Assembly: GCA_023213395.1 (NCBI GenBank)
Contig: CM041465.1
Location: 192,207,741 to 192,271,740, forward strand
From: Cycas panzhihuaensis
Taxonomy: Eukaryota; Cycadophyta
Direction: 5' to 3'
Length of the DNA stretch: 64,000 bases
Under the pieces are notes generated by a model, which saw nothing but the letters and a program-made list of their open reading frames with translations, was not told where the DNA came from and did no database searches. Positions 10,564 through 22,462 of this stretch are shown here, piece by piece. Both the position numbers and the translations under genes were made by a program. Position 1 is the first letter of the stretch. Every line of letters starts with the position of its first letter.

Positions 10564-11530
10564 ATAGGCAAGTGCTTATTTTGTTTCAAGAGTGAACATT
10601 GGAGATCAAATTGTCCTTGTGAGAAATATGGAAATAATCACATGCACATGTCCTAAATATGGACCATGTAATTAGGGAACAAATCATTATCCATTCAATA
10701 CAAGACTTACTAATTTTACAATGGTAATACCAAATATGCCCAAATCATTAAATTGTCAAACAAGAAGCAGTTTGCAAACCCAACAAAAAGAATAAAAATT
10801 AGATTACCTTGATCTGCAAGTAGAGATTGATCACTTTATAATGGAAAAGGTGGTATTGGAACAAGCAATGAAGGAATCTAAAGTGAATAAACCACAATTA
10901 CCATAACCCAAGATAGAGAATGTATATCAGAGAAGGGGAGTACAAAAAGACAAAGAAGTTGCACTAACCATACAAGTGCCTATGATAGAATATGACTAAT
11001 TATTTTAGAATATACTAATGGATGACATACATAAAATGTTGTTATTAATAGAGAATTTGGTGAAATAATTATAATTAATAATTCTATTGACACAAGTGAT
11101 AATGTGGATCAAATTAAGATTGTTGCGAGTAAAAAATTCCAAAGGAAACATTTAAAGTATAAATGAAGTTTTACCATTATTTGATGAAGATTCCAAAGTA
11201 ACCATAATGGCATTGAGAGAGACTTTTGACAATGTGATCATTGATGATAGTACAATAATGAATTCATTACATGTGCAAATATGGAAATGCTTGGGGAGCC
11301 TAAGCATGCTACTTGTGGTATACTCACTAAATTTAGCCAATGAAACATAGATCTAACCCCTAAGGAAGGTGTTAGATGTCAAGGTGAATGTAGAAGGCGT
11401 ATAGTGCCAATGGCATTTGCAATATTAAAAATGATAGAAGGGATGATTCCTTACCCATGTTTGCTTAGACAATCGTGGTTATATGAAACATAATGCTTAC
11501 AAAATTAGAAAACTTAAACATTCACATTAT
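10557..11530 (+). pseudogene. Gypsy-2 gag C-terminus and protease remnant
   Basis: 10577-10620 encodes a complete CX2CX4HX4C zinc knuckle (CLFCFKSEHWRSNC) matching knuckle 3 of Gypsy-1. About 11170-11530 aligns with the Gypsy-1 protease, including the region of its VIVDGG motif (here reading VIIDDS, at about 11237-11254) and the PCLLRQSWLY segment corresponding to PALLGKPWLY. The rest of gag upstream is missing. Stops and frameshifts are frequent. Confidence 0.72.
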
Positions 11531-13240
11531 TTTAGAATGAGAAGGGAGTGACTCCATTTATGGTAAGAAAATAAAAGAATCTAATTGAAGTAATTCTAGG
11601 CGATGCTTTGAGTACTACAATTGCTAGCCAAAGTACAACCTTATCGCTCAATGAAATAAATGTGTATATAATGATGGAAAAGATAATGACTATGAATAAT
11701 TAATATGAAGATGAGCTAAATGGCTTAGATGAACTAGACCTAGAGTTAAATTTTGATGGAGAAGAGACCAAGAACCTTTTAGGGAAATGGTTGAAGGGTT
11801 ATACAAGGTTCCCAACCTCTCTTTCTGATATACTTTGTTGCCCAAGACCTATGACTATGCCAATATAACAGATGATGACAATATTACTTATTTGAATGTA
11901 GTAAATAATGATAATATTATTAGCCTTAGTTTAAATAACACAGTTAGTACTGAAGACATTAATTCTCTAAGCAGGAACCTAGAAATGGTAAAAAGATAAG
12001 AAAGGGAAAATAAAATAGATAATTATGGATTAAATTCTATTATAAATGAATAAAATTTTGAGTTTGTTGAAAATTTAACTATTCAAGAGAATTTATTTAG
12101 TAGTCATATTTCTAGATCGAATCCTAATCCTCTCATAGTGAAACTAATAATGGTTTTATCTCAAACCCTAGCCCTTTATTATCCCCTAAATTAGGTGTTG
12201 GGAAAAGTCTAGTCTTGCTTTAATCCCCTCCACCTTCCCCTAGGGTCTCCAACCCTGATACTTTCCTACCCTTCCCTAAGGCTAGTAATCGTATCTCCCC
12301 TTGCATCTTTTCGATGGAAACCACCCATAGTATCTTGTTATCCTCTACCAGGGTTAATTTAGAAGAAGGCTCTAGCTTTGAGGACTCCACCCTTTCATAG
12401 TAGGATCAACACACTTGACAATGATATAAATTTAAGGTTTATTACCATTAGGGACATTCTCTATTCCTTTGAAGGGAAGATAATGAAACGAATCACTTCA
12501 TCTAATGCATGGAATATTGGATGGAGTACCAAGTATAAAACTACAGTCATCGGGAAGTAAACTTTGTAACAACTCTCTAGGGACTAGCTTGGTGGTGGAA
12601 TGTGGTCTACCAATATACATTTTAAAGCTAGTTAAGGTTGAGTTACAATATGCTTTTCAGCCTTGTTTAAATACCAAAGCCTTAGGAAGCATACCTATAT
12701 TCTTAGCAGGTGACTGCCCATGGAATTGTCTTAGGAAGTGTAAAACCTTTTTGAAATCCTAAAGTATACTTAGAAAAGATTAGAGTCATTTATTTTATTA
12801 TATATTAAGTAAAATATGATAAAATTGGTTGTTAGGTAAAGAACATATTAAGGAAGCCTCATGGAATGAGTTAAAGAACTTATTCCCAAAAAATGTTTTC
12901 CTACAAATCTATAAACACCATGATTAGAAACATTTTAAAGCACATCAAGGAATTGAGTATGGAGTTAAAAACTCATGGGCACAAAATACTATTAGTTATA
13001 CCAATAAGTCATAAAGAGGAGGTAAATAAAGATAATAAAGAGGACGAAGAAACTCACAATTCCCCCCCTAATATATTTAAAATTGAATTATGAAGATCAA
13101 AGCATTAAAAACACACCTAGTCATTAGATAAACAAGGAAAACCAAGTTTAATTTTAGAACTTCAAAATAAAAAAGTTGAATATTGGAGATTAAAATAGTT
13201 TGAGAAACATAACAATCAAAGATTACTAGGATGAATGTAA
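11531..13240 (+). pseudogene. Gypsy-2 protease-RT coding spacer
   Basis: This occupies the same place as the spacer of Gypsy-1 (25911-27405). At about 12836-13090 a patch starting LGKEHIKEASWNELKNLF, followed by ILKHIKELS and an acidic Asn/Glu-rich tail, matches Gypsy-1 LGKEQNLDVTWENLKKSF and ILKHIRVMS. The earlier part has a Ser/Pro-rich stretch, as Gypsy-1 does. Function unknown; see the Gypsy-1 entry. Confidence 0.6.
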
Positions 13241-13249
13241 GGTAGACAC

Positions 13250-14640
13250 AAGCACTCTTTAAGGAGTTTAAAAGTGTTTTTGTATGGTCATATAAAAATC
13301 TTAAGGGCTACCAAAGATAAGAATACACCATATCAAATTAATTAAAAGGGAAAAACTAATAAAACAAAGACTTTATCATATGAAGCCAAAGTATAAAGAG
13401 AAGTTCAAAGTAGAAATTAATAAGATGTTGGAAGTAGGTCATATTTATAAAGTTGAATATAGTGATTAGGTTAGCCAGTAGTAGTTGTACCTATGAAAAA
13501 TGGAAAAGTAAGGATATGTATTAATTATTGACAATTGAATAAAGTGACAAAGAAAGATCCCTTTTCCATCCTTTTTACAATAGATGTTTTGAAGATTATA
13601 GGGGGAAATGAGATATGTTCCTTTATAGATGGGTTCAATAGATACAAGCAAGCGACGATTACATTGAAAGACTAACCTAAAACAACATTTGTGACTAAAT
13701 AGGGCACATATACTTATAGGGTCATGCCCTTTAGATTGACGAATGCCTTAACCACCTTCCAATGAATAATTCTTAATATCTCACATAAAATGATTGGAGA
13801 GAAGGTAATTATATCTATGGATAATTGAATTTTATATGGAATGATTAAGAATCATATTGAAAATGTTAGAGAGATGTTACAAATGTATCATGAGAATAAA
13901 CTATGTTTAAATTTAGAGAAATGTGCTTTCTTGATGCCTTTTGGAAATCTCTTGGGTTATATTGCTAATAAAGGGGGATTACTAACTAATCCCACCAAAA
14001 TATCTACAATATTGAACCTTCCTATTCCCCTAACTAGAAAATAATTAAAAGGATTTCTAAGGTTGGTAAGATATTACTAAAGATTTATCAAAGGCTATGC
14101 TTACATCTCCAAACCCTTAGAAGGGTTACTAAACAAAGATATAGAATGGGAATGGGAAAGTGAGTAACAAATTACATTTAGAGCTCTCTCAAGAGTACTT
14201 GCAACAACACCAATCTTACAATTTCTTAATTGGAACAAAGTGTTTCATGTACATGTTAATGCCTCATAGTTTGTAATTAGTTATTTCTTTACATAACCTA
14301 GTCAGAAAAATATCGATCATCCAATTACATTCATTAATAAGAAGTTAACGAGGGTAAAACATAATTATATAATAATAAAAAGAGAAAGTTTTAGGATGGT
14401 CTATGTGTTATAAAACATTTGCCACTATTTATTATTAAACCCATTTGCATTTTATGTAGATCATCAAACCCTATTGTATCTTATCAATAAACCATTATTA
14501 ATGGAAAGAGTCAGTAGATGATTGATGTTATTCTAAGCACTTTATTTAAAAATGTTGTTAAACTAGGCAAAACGCATATTATGTCCAATTAGTTATCAAG
14601 ATTTAACAATAGTGAGAAAGCAACTAGAATTCTTGATGAC
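13250..14640 (+). pseudogene. Gypsy-2 reverse transcriptase and RNase H remnant
   Basis: It aligns continuously with Gypsy-1 RT: FVWSYKNLKG at the start, then the RT core, with the catalytic LDD box degraded to MDN. An open part (13841-14044) matches ENKLCLNLEKCAF. RNase H follows to about 14600. Many stops. Confidence 0.8.
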
Positions 14641-14869
14641 TTTGTAGATGCCAACTTATTCAAAGTTGAAATAGCCATGACATAATAGTATTAGGGTATC
14701 TATGAGGATTTATTGCCTAGGAAATTGCCACTAGAGCTAGATAAAGGGAAAAAATGATTTTTTGGTAAGGAAGGCATAATCTTACTAACTAAATCATGGA
14801 GAGTTATATCATCTTAGCCTTGATGATATGCTATGAAGGTATATAACATCATATAAAATTGATAAAATC

Positions 14870-15525
14870 ATATTGCAAACACATCAAGGTATTATTGGTG
14901 GACATGTTAGTAAAGAAGTAACATGCCAAAGGATATTGAATATCAGACAATGGTGGCCCATGTTATTTAATGATATATAAAATTAGGTGAGAAAGTATGA
15001 CTATTGCTAATGTGTAGGAAAACCTTGCTGCTAAGACTTCCAACCTCTTAACCCATTCCTACCCGAAACCCCTTTTGAAAAATGGGGGATAGACATTGTT
15101 GGCTCCAAATGTCTCATGGCCAGGAGATCCCAAGCATGTTATATATTTGTTGTTATTAATTACACTACAAAATGGGTTGAAGCATAACCACTAAAAAATG
15201 TTGATACTTAGAGCACAACTCAATTCCTAGATAAAGTAATCATCATGAGATTTAATTACCCATTATAATTAGTAAGTGATCAAGGTTCCCACTCTCTTAG
15301 TACAGTTATACAAGAACTTCTAATGGCCTTTATGATCAACCATCATAAATCAACTCCATATTATCCAAGGGCAAATGAGCAAGCAGAGAGTTCTAATAAG
15401 AGTATGGAAATTGCTTATGCAAAATCTACGATATTGGTAGGTCAAATTGGGCAAAAATGTCACCCTTTATATTATAGACATGTTACACCATGTACAAGAG
15501 ACCTATAGGGTAAATACCTTTACGT
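14870..15525 (+). pseudogene. Gypsy-2 integrase, first part
   Basis: The HHCC region begins at THQGIIGGH and includes the YC.CVGKP segment. The catalytic core follows, with FEKWGIDIVG (first Asp), VSDQGSH (second Asp), then STPYYPRANEQAESSNKS (Glu region). It stops abruptly at 15525, where a non-coding LTR element is inserted; the rest resumes at about 18201. Confidence 0.8.
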
Positions 15526-15893
15526 TGTTGGATAATATTAATCCATAACAATATTATATTAATATAACTACCCTTTTAATGTGCACTAGGAGGTCATAGT
15601 GTGTACACTTCTTTATGTAATCCATCATTAGTTGATCAAATTGCTCCTAGATTGTGATTGAACAACTATGTAGTGATATATACTAGAAGTATGTATTGGT
15701 TTGATGCAATACAATTAAAAGTAATCCTTTCCCATAAGTATCTTATGTTATACATTTATACATATTATTCCTTATTTGTTCACCTTTATATCTTGAATAT
15801 TTCATAGTCTTATATGATCTTGGACTTGTATTGGGTATTTATTTCTAATAAGTGGTATCTGAGCCATTTTTTACTCGTATCCTATTTTTAAAT
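15526..15893 (+). repeat. 5' LTR of the 15.5-18.2 kb element
   Basis: It starts TGTTGGATAAT and aligns with 17846-18195 through landmarks such as TATTGGGTATTTATTTCTAAT. Two primer-site-like words occur near its end (15853-15865 and 15895-15907). Similarity with the right repeat continues past the first word, so the LTR probably ends just before the second. Confidence 0.6.
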
Positions 15894-15894
15894 T

Positions 15895-15907
15895 TGGTAT
15901 TGGAGCC
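15895..15907 (+). promoter_or_regulatory. Probable primer binding site
   Basis: TGGTATTGGAGCC resembles the initiator-Met primer site. A second such word (TGGTATCTGAGCC) lies at 15853-15865. The downstream one is preferred because the LTR alignment extends beyond the upstream one. Confidence 0.5.
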
Positions 15908-17832
15908 CTAGTTTAAGCTAGTTTTAACCCCAATTAGGTTGTAAGACTATGAGTATGTCAACCTATTAAGGGTTTATCCTAAACTTATTTTAAGTATGCC
16001 TATTTGTGATCAGTGAGGTGGTAGTCTACGTGTTTATCTAGTGATGTTTTATACAGGTTATGGATGATTTTAAATAGTATTTTGTAGGCCACTTGGAGCA
16101 TGTTGGTGTCATGAGCCTAAAGTATGTTGGCATTTATACGTGAAAATCCAGTCAGAGCATGGGTGTTGCAATTATCTCAAATCTCATAGAGGTTTATCAC
16201 ATGTTTTTATTTGGTTTTAGACTATTTATGTGCATGTTTTGCCAATACACATGTAAGTGTTACACATGAGTATGAGAGTGGGACCTTAGATATAAGCCTA
16301 ATCACACTATTAAAGCCAATGATGTGGGGGGTAGGCCATTGTTTCCTCTATCATATGATGAAGTGATCATGATTGATAAGGAGGGTATTGTGGCATGGTT
16401 TGGAGCAATAGATGGTTCGTTGGCTCATGTGAAGATACTAGCATGGTTGGTTCTTTGAAACAAATCTTTCTAATTGTGAAAGAACCTATTCATATGAAGA
16501 AATTATTAGATAGTTGTGTGTGCAACAAAGGTTTATAGGTTTGTTGGGGGTTATTGATTGTTATTTGATGATGATAATATGTGGCTAATTTGTTTAATAT
16601 ATCTCTCATAAATTATGGTGTACTCCCTTATTTCTAATTTGGAGTAAAGATAGATGGGGTTTGTGATGAAAAAATGAGAGATCTGAGACATAAACAATGT
16701 ATGCAAGTTGTTATAAGAGCTATGGTAGTATGTCAAGGAAAAATCAAGGGTTTGTATAGTTCTGATGATGAATTACATCATTCTTTTTCCCATGTTTTAT
16801 TTATGATTGGATTTTAAAATATCTATAGATGATAAATCACTAAGTTGGCAGCCTATAAAGATGAATTAATATTATATTCATAGGTTGGGTGGCTCTATTA
16901 TATATTGGGCATATTACTATTAAGTTTGTGTGACTTCGTGAGTGATTGGGTGCCTCCCAACAAACAAAACTCAATGTTGGGTGTGTTTTTGGTAAAATGT
17001 GACATTGTTCAATTTCTAACATCCAAAACTGCATCTCTGAGGCCTTTGGATAAAAAATTAGTGGAAAATTTATATGTGGGGGTCATCAAAAGCTCCACAT
17101 CCATGCACATGTATGCGTTAAAAAATGATGGCTAAAAAATTTATTTTTTATGTTTTAAAATTATAAACTTTATGAAATTAAATTAAATCAATTTATGAAG
17201 TGTTTTGAAGTTTGCAAAGCCCCCCATCAGGTCAGATGGGTGTTTTGATACAACTAGGGACCAAATATAAAAGTCATTAATTTTTTTTTTTTTTTCACTT
17301 TTTTTCACCAAAAAGAATACTTATGTATATGAAAACTGCGATACCCCCCCTTGTATAACATCAGAATTGAGTGTCATCAATTACGTTACAAAGTTAACTC
17401 ATGAGAATTTCCAACGAGTGATTACGCGATATGGTTTGAAGAGTTTTTAGTGCAATCTTCATGGTGTGAAATTTAGACATTAGTTTAACATGGTATTAAA
17501 ATAGAGCTTGCACTTAAAAAAAGAGGTGTTTTATCATATATTTCTACTTGGATAACCATTTTTGCAAGTTTGTTCCATGGTGTAGTAGATGGGGCTCAGG
17601 GTTTTCAACTTTTTCTCTTAGAGGCATGTGTTTAACTAGGAGAACCAAAAACAAGCAAAATGGGAGCAAGTGAAGGTTGCTTAACAGATAAATATTGGTG
17701 AACCATGTATGGAAAAGCTATTCTAGAGGATTGATAGGTACAACAACTAGTTATCCATGTGCTTCAGTAGATGTTTGGCTTTTATATGGACCTAACATCA
17801 TATTTAAAGCAATTATGTGACATGAATTAGAT
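15908..17832 (+). other. Internal non-coding region of the 15.5-18.2 kb element
   Basis: No gag, protease, integrase or RT motif found. The longest plus-strand frame (16905-17135) has no recognisable family. Contains a T-rich run near 17281 and a C-run near 17344. Confidence 0.5.
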
Positions 17833-17845
17833 ATTAAGGGGGTGA

Positions 17846-18195
17846 TGTTAATTCATAGAAATGCTAAATTGATGTAATTACCATGTTGATGTGCATTAAG
17901 GAGTCATGGTGCATACACTTCTTTCTGTAATCAGTCATTGATTAACCAAGTGTCTTATGAAATATGATTAGATAACCAAAAGTCGATATATACTATAAAT
18001 ATGTATTAGCTTGACATATTATAATTGAAAGTGGTCATTTCTCATAAGTAGCTTGTGTTATATGTTTATACATATTATTTTTTGTTTGTTCACATATATA
18101 TCTTTAATATCTCATGTTCTTCTATGATCCTATACCTGTATTGGGTATTTATTTCTAATAAATATTATCAAAGTTCTTCTTTGCTTGTACTTTAT
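17846..18195 (+). repeat. 3' LTR of the 15.5-18.2 kb element
   Basis: Starts TGTTAATTCAT directly after a purine tract and aligns along its length with 15526-15893, with substantial divergence. It ends close to 18195, where Gypsy-2 integrase resumes. Confidence 0.6.
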
Positions 18196-18200
18196 TTTTA

Positions 18201-18640
18201 TATTTATTTGGTTTATGGATTAGAGGTTATTATTTCTTATGAGTTTGAGATACCAAACATCTTCATAGCCCATGTATGCAACCTAAGAGATGAGGAATCT
18301 CTTAAGAAATGGCTATTGTAATTAATCAAATTAGAAGAAATAAGATAAATGGTTAGTTAGATACAAGTTATTAAAAAATAAAAAAATTTAATAAAAAGTG
18401 TGGCACAACTGCCATCTACGATCACAACAATTTAAGGAAGGTGATAACGTTTTATTATATGATGGAAAATTCAAGATTCATCTAGAAAAATAAAAATTAT
18501 GTTAGTTAGGCCTATATGTGATCTAATAGATATTTGATAATGGGCTAGTTTAATTGAGAGAACCAGATGGACAATAGTTGCCAAAATTGGTAAATAATAG
18601 TAAATTAAAACCCGACTATCATTAGAGTTAATAAAAAATC
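18201..18640 (+). pseudogene. Gypsy-2 integrase C-terminus
   Basis: Resumes at the segment equivalent to Gypsy-1 QLVYGTEA (here LVYGLE), then FEIPNIFIAHV matching FEIPSLRVAM. The terminal part matches the Gypsy-1 stretch that includes RHLRKPQFNEGDQVLLYD. No chromodomain is visible. Confidence 0.75.
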
Positions 18641-19390
18641 ACTAGAGGAATTGGTCGATTGTACCATGAATGTATTGCTTGAAATTGAGGACAATCAAGG
18701 TTATCATGTTATCAAGAAAATTTTGATACGTTAAAAATAGAAATACAAAAATAAAAAGAAATAGAAAATATAAAAAAAAAATGCATAACTCAACATTAAC
18801 CACTTAACAACATTAAGAAGAATCTCTACGAAGACCTATAAAATCCTTAAACAATAGCATAAAAGCAAAAAGTTTTAAATACAAGTTACTTTTTAGGAAG
18901 CATCCCCAATAACATCCTATAAAATGGCTTGAGTGCTTTACATGAAAGCATTCCATTAAGAAATGGCTAAGGAATAGTTTGGTGAAAAAAATTTAAATGT
19001 TCCCAGCTATAAATTCATTTTCAATTGAATTTTATCAAAGTTTTAAGAAATTGTGGAGTGATAAGCATTTGAGAAAAGCATCAGAAGCATCATAATGAAA
19101 TTTGAGTAAGATTTGAGGCAAATTTTTTTAATTTTTTAAGTGAAACCCTATCATTATATATTTGAATAGTTTAGAGTTCATTGGAATAATTTGGAGGATA
19201 ACAATGATGGTAAACACTCCAACAAGTGTCCCTTTAAGCATTTAAAGGTATTATGGTAAATTGGTAAGTAGTTTGCATGAATTTTCATTGTGAAATTTTT
19301 GTAATTTAGAGATAGAATTATGGGAACCCGATCTCCAATGTTTAGAGAATGGATATTTACAAATGACTGATGAATTTAAAGAAACCATCA
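18641..19390 (+). other. Gypsy-2 linker between pol and the extra ORF
   Basis: Non-coding, AT-rich, about the same length as the equivalent Gypsy-1 linker, but without a visible tandem-repeat array. The first 80 bp still align with Gypsy-1 just after its pol stop. Confidence 0.5.
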
Positions 19391-20178
19391 TTAGTGCTGG
19401 TTTGAGATAATATGTGTTGTTATCAACACTCTATTGGGACAACACATTAACAAAAGGTTTTGTGGATTTGATCATCAAAAACATGAATATACTAGAATTA
19501 TCCAAGGATCTCATTTGGAGAATAACTAAATTATTTCATTCTAAAAGGGTGTCAATTATAAATAAAAGGATGGAGGTGGATAGAGAGTTGGTTGTCCATG
19601 TATTATGTAAACCAGGTCCATGCACATTCACTAGAGGCATGAAGATTGATGACCTCTTAGATCCAAAATTGCCATGGTTGGCCAAATTTTATGTTACTCA
19701 ATTATTAGGAAAAAAGAAATTCATATATTATCTAGTAGGAATTCTAACAATTCTCTAAGAGGTGAAGGAGAAAATATCACTTAATTGGAGTGAGTACTTG
19801 GCACAATCACTCCAAAAATGATTATGTGAAATAAAAGGGATGAAAGTAATGTTTAAACATCTATTATTGTTATTAGGGCTACTATTGTTGAAATACTTAT
19901 AACATGACTATCACTAAGACAATGGAGTGAGGGAACTTCTTAAGGAGAGGGAATCACAAAAAATAAAATCTAGCAAATAAATGCATGGTTAGATGAACTT
20001 CTAAAAGAGCAGAGACAACAACAATAATAAATCCAAAAAATAGAAAAAGACTTAAAAGGACAAAATATTAGAGGTGGAAAATATTATGAAGATTAATGAG
20101 CAAATGATAGAGGAAGTATGAAAGAAGGATGTGTAAATTAACAAATTATAGGAGCAACTTAAGAGAGAAAGTAAGGAG
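19391..20178 (+). pseudogene. Gypsy-2 extra 3' ORF, first part
   Basis: An open part (19414-19758) and its continuation match the Gypsy-1 downstream ORF at ordered points: WLAKFYVTQLLGKKKF against WVAKVINSRILSKRKY, and LNWSEYLAQ against LNWSEFLAE. The C-terminal end is Glu/Lys-rich and probably coiled-coil. It is broken by the plus Copia at 20178; the last bases resume at 57241. Confidence 0.68.
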
Positions 20179-20501
20179 TGATATTTAATATTTATTGTGG
20201 CTCATAACCTTAGGTTGTTAGCCTCCCCTTTAAATTTTGTATTTTAATAATTATTAGCTTTTTAATGATATGTGAATTTGTGAGTCATTAGGGGTTATAC
20301 TTTTTGCCTCACATATGTTGATTCTTTTAGGATTAATATTCCAAATAGGTTTGCATAAAAGCATATATTGTGCATTATAAAGGAAAATTAGAGGAATTAA
20401 TGGAATGAAATTTATTTTTATTTTGTGAAATCAATTTTTATTAGGTGAAGAAGTTAATCCACCTACTTAAGTTTTCTCTATGTTAGTTTTGATTTCTTGC
20501 A
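20179..20501 (+). repeat. 5' LTR of Copia(+)
   Basis: 323 bp from TGATATTTAATATT to TTGCA. It aligns with the split 3' LTR (54506-54584 and 56988-57235). A degenerate initiator-Met-like primer site follows (AGTACGAGAGC, 20503-20513). Confidence 0.78.
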
Positions 20502-21765
20502 CAGTACGAGAGCTTGTTTTTAGGTGCAATATTAACTTTTTGTTATTTGTTGTACTAATCTAGGGTTTGTTATTATATTTTAATGCTATAGGTTAGCAGA
20601 TGAGTATGTTTTATTAATTATGTATTTATACTAGGAAAAAATAGAAATGAAACTTCATCGATTTTAATCAATTAAATGTTAGTTTTTTATTGTGGATTGA
20701 ATGCCATCAAATTTGTTGAGCTTTAAGCTTAAAACACCACTAGAATAACACCCATTTGGGGGCTACAAATCTTAATGTCTATAACTTGTTATGCCCTTTC
20801 TTGGATTTGGGCCATCATGAAGATTCGAACACCTTTATTTGGAGACAACATTCAAGACTATAGAGAATGACGAATGGGAATGCCCTATATATAGGAGAAA
20901 ATAGTGCATTCATGGAGATCAAATGGAAAGGAATGATAATCTATTAATACATAGAACTAAAGAAAATACTATGTAATATGCCTTAATAACCCTGTCCAAC
21001 ATTGAAGGAAGTGTCCTTCATGTTGCCATCCTTCACATAGAGAAACCCTAAATGAAAGAGATGCAAAATCTAAGATTGAAGCTCATAGTCTTCACAGAAC
21101 CACCCAACGCATGCTAATGAATTCACAAAGTAATTTTTAATTGTTTGCATGAATATCATTGCATTCTTGGGTATGGAGTGAGCATGCAAGGTGTTAGATC
21201 TGATAGGCTTTAACACTGATCATTAATAATAGCAACAAAAATCTTAAAGTAACACCCATTTAGACATTGAAAAATATGTTTTTCTGTGAAAAGGAAACAT
21301 TACCTGCCATCTTTGGAGGGAATATTCTAAAAGAATATTCCATGTGGATTTTGGTTAACATATATTTTTTACGTTTCCAAAGTTATAGTGATATTAAATT
21401 AAATTTAATAAAATTTGGAGTTCACAACGGAGCCCCCCAACTGGTCAACCCTAGTTACATGGTCTATAGGGTGTTAGGGCATTTTTGACCAATTCAAAGT
21501 TTGTTTTGGACAAGTGAATATACGAGAGTGTCATTTTTTTTTAGATCTATAATCTAGTAGTGGTCACATGATATTTTTATACAAAATTTTAAAGAAAAAT
21601 AAAAATTAAGTATTTTTTTACTTATTTCATCTATCTGAGAGTAAATCAAGGAAGAAAATTCACAAACAACAACTACCTGTGTGTAGACTGAAGCATCCAA
21701 CATCTTTTATATTTTATTTTTATGTTATTTTAGTTACTTTCTAGATGTTTTTTGTTTTGCTTAAA
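20502..21765 (+). other. Leader of Copia(+)
   Basis: Untranslated leader between the LTR and the gag start. No gene recognised; a small open frame at 21267-21488 has no family resemblance. Confidence 0.55.
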
Positions 21766-21841
21766 ATGGCTAGTGGAGGAGGTATAGTGGGTTCCACCAT
21801 TGAAAAAATGCTTGGTTTTGAAAACTATATTGCCTGGAAAC
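21766..21841 (+). pseudogene. Copia(+) gag start
   Basis: ATG at 21766 opens MASGGGIVGS followed by LGFENYIAWKLK, the usual N-terminal motif of plant Copia gag. It is cut after 25 codons by the minus-strand Copia. Confidence 0.72.
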
Positions 21842-22121
21842 TAAAAGTTAGATCATTAAAAATGGAACCAAATTAACATAATAGACATAAGTTTTATAGT
21901 AGAATTTGTCTATTATCAAATTAAATTGGCATTCACTAAGAAGCCATACACTCTAATGTAAAAATATAATACTATATAGGTGTATGTACAAGTGAGGTTG
22001 ATAACAATTGACAAAAGAACCCATAATCATCCTAACATGTGTCCTAAATCCCATTTAGGACTTTGTAACTCCTAGTGACTCACCTACCCAAGTTTGTCCA
22101 TATATGAACATTAATTTAACA
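21842..22121 (-). repeat. 3' LTR of Copia(-)
   Basis: About 280 bp, aligned with 36755-37033. On the minus strand it starts TGTTAAATTAATG immediately after the polypurine tract. The inner edge at 21842 is approximate. Confidence 0.75.
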
Positions 22122-22136
22122 TTTCTCCTTAATGTT
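22122..22136 (-). promoter_or_regulatory. Polypurine tract of Copia(-)
   Basis: The minus strand reads CATTAAGGAGAAA directly before the 3' LTR. Confidence 0.7.
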
Positions 22137-22457
22137 CACATCATTGGATTTAATGCAGATACAAAAATTTAAATTTATTAAATTTGTTTCTAGGTAAAGG
22201 TTTAGTGAAAATGTCAACAATTTGTTACTTTGTCGATTTCTATAAAAGTTTGACTTGTCCATTTAGGATCTACTCCTAATGAAGTGATGGTGCATCTTGA
22301 TGTGTTTGGTATGAGCATGGAATTCCAAATTCTTGGTAATTTTTAAGGTACTTTGATTATTACAGTATAGTGTAATTGTCTCATCCTAATGTAGTCCCAA
22401 ATCACCAAGCACGTACCTCAACTAGATGGCTTCATAAGTTGCTATAATAACAACTTT
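22137..22457 (-). pseudogene. Copia(-) RNase H, C-terminal part
   Basis: Minus-strand translation gives TLYCNNQSTLKITKN and FHAHTKHIKMHHHFIR, the classic Copia RNase H C-terminal motifs (DNQS and TKHI..HHF). It joins 32935 onward when Gypsy-1 and one GTATT copy are removed. Confidence 0.82.
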
Positions 22458-22462
22458 GTATT

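Larger units (their letters stand above)
15526..18200 (+). mobile_element. Non-coding LTR element inserted in Gypsy-2 integrase
   Basis: Two diverged direct repeats (15526-about 15893 and 17846-about 18195) flank about 1.95 kb with no recognisable retroelement protein. A purine tract (ATTAAGGGGGTGA) precedes the right repeat at 17833-17845. An initiator-Met-like primer site lies near the left repeat end. Gypsy-2 sequence stops at 15525 and resumes near 18201, which fixes the insertion. The outer ends are blurred and I could not confirm a target duplication. It looks like a small LARD-type non-autonomous element. Confidence 0.7.
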
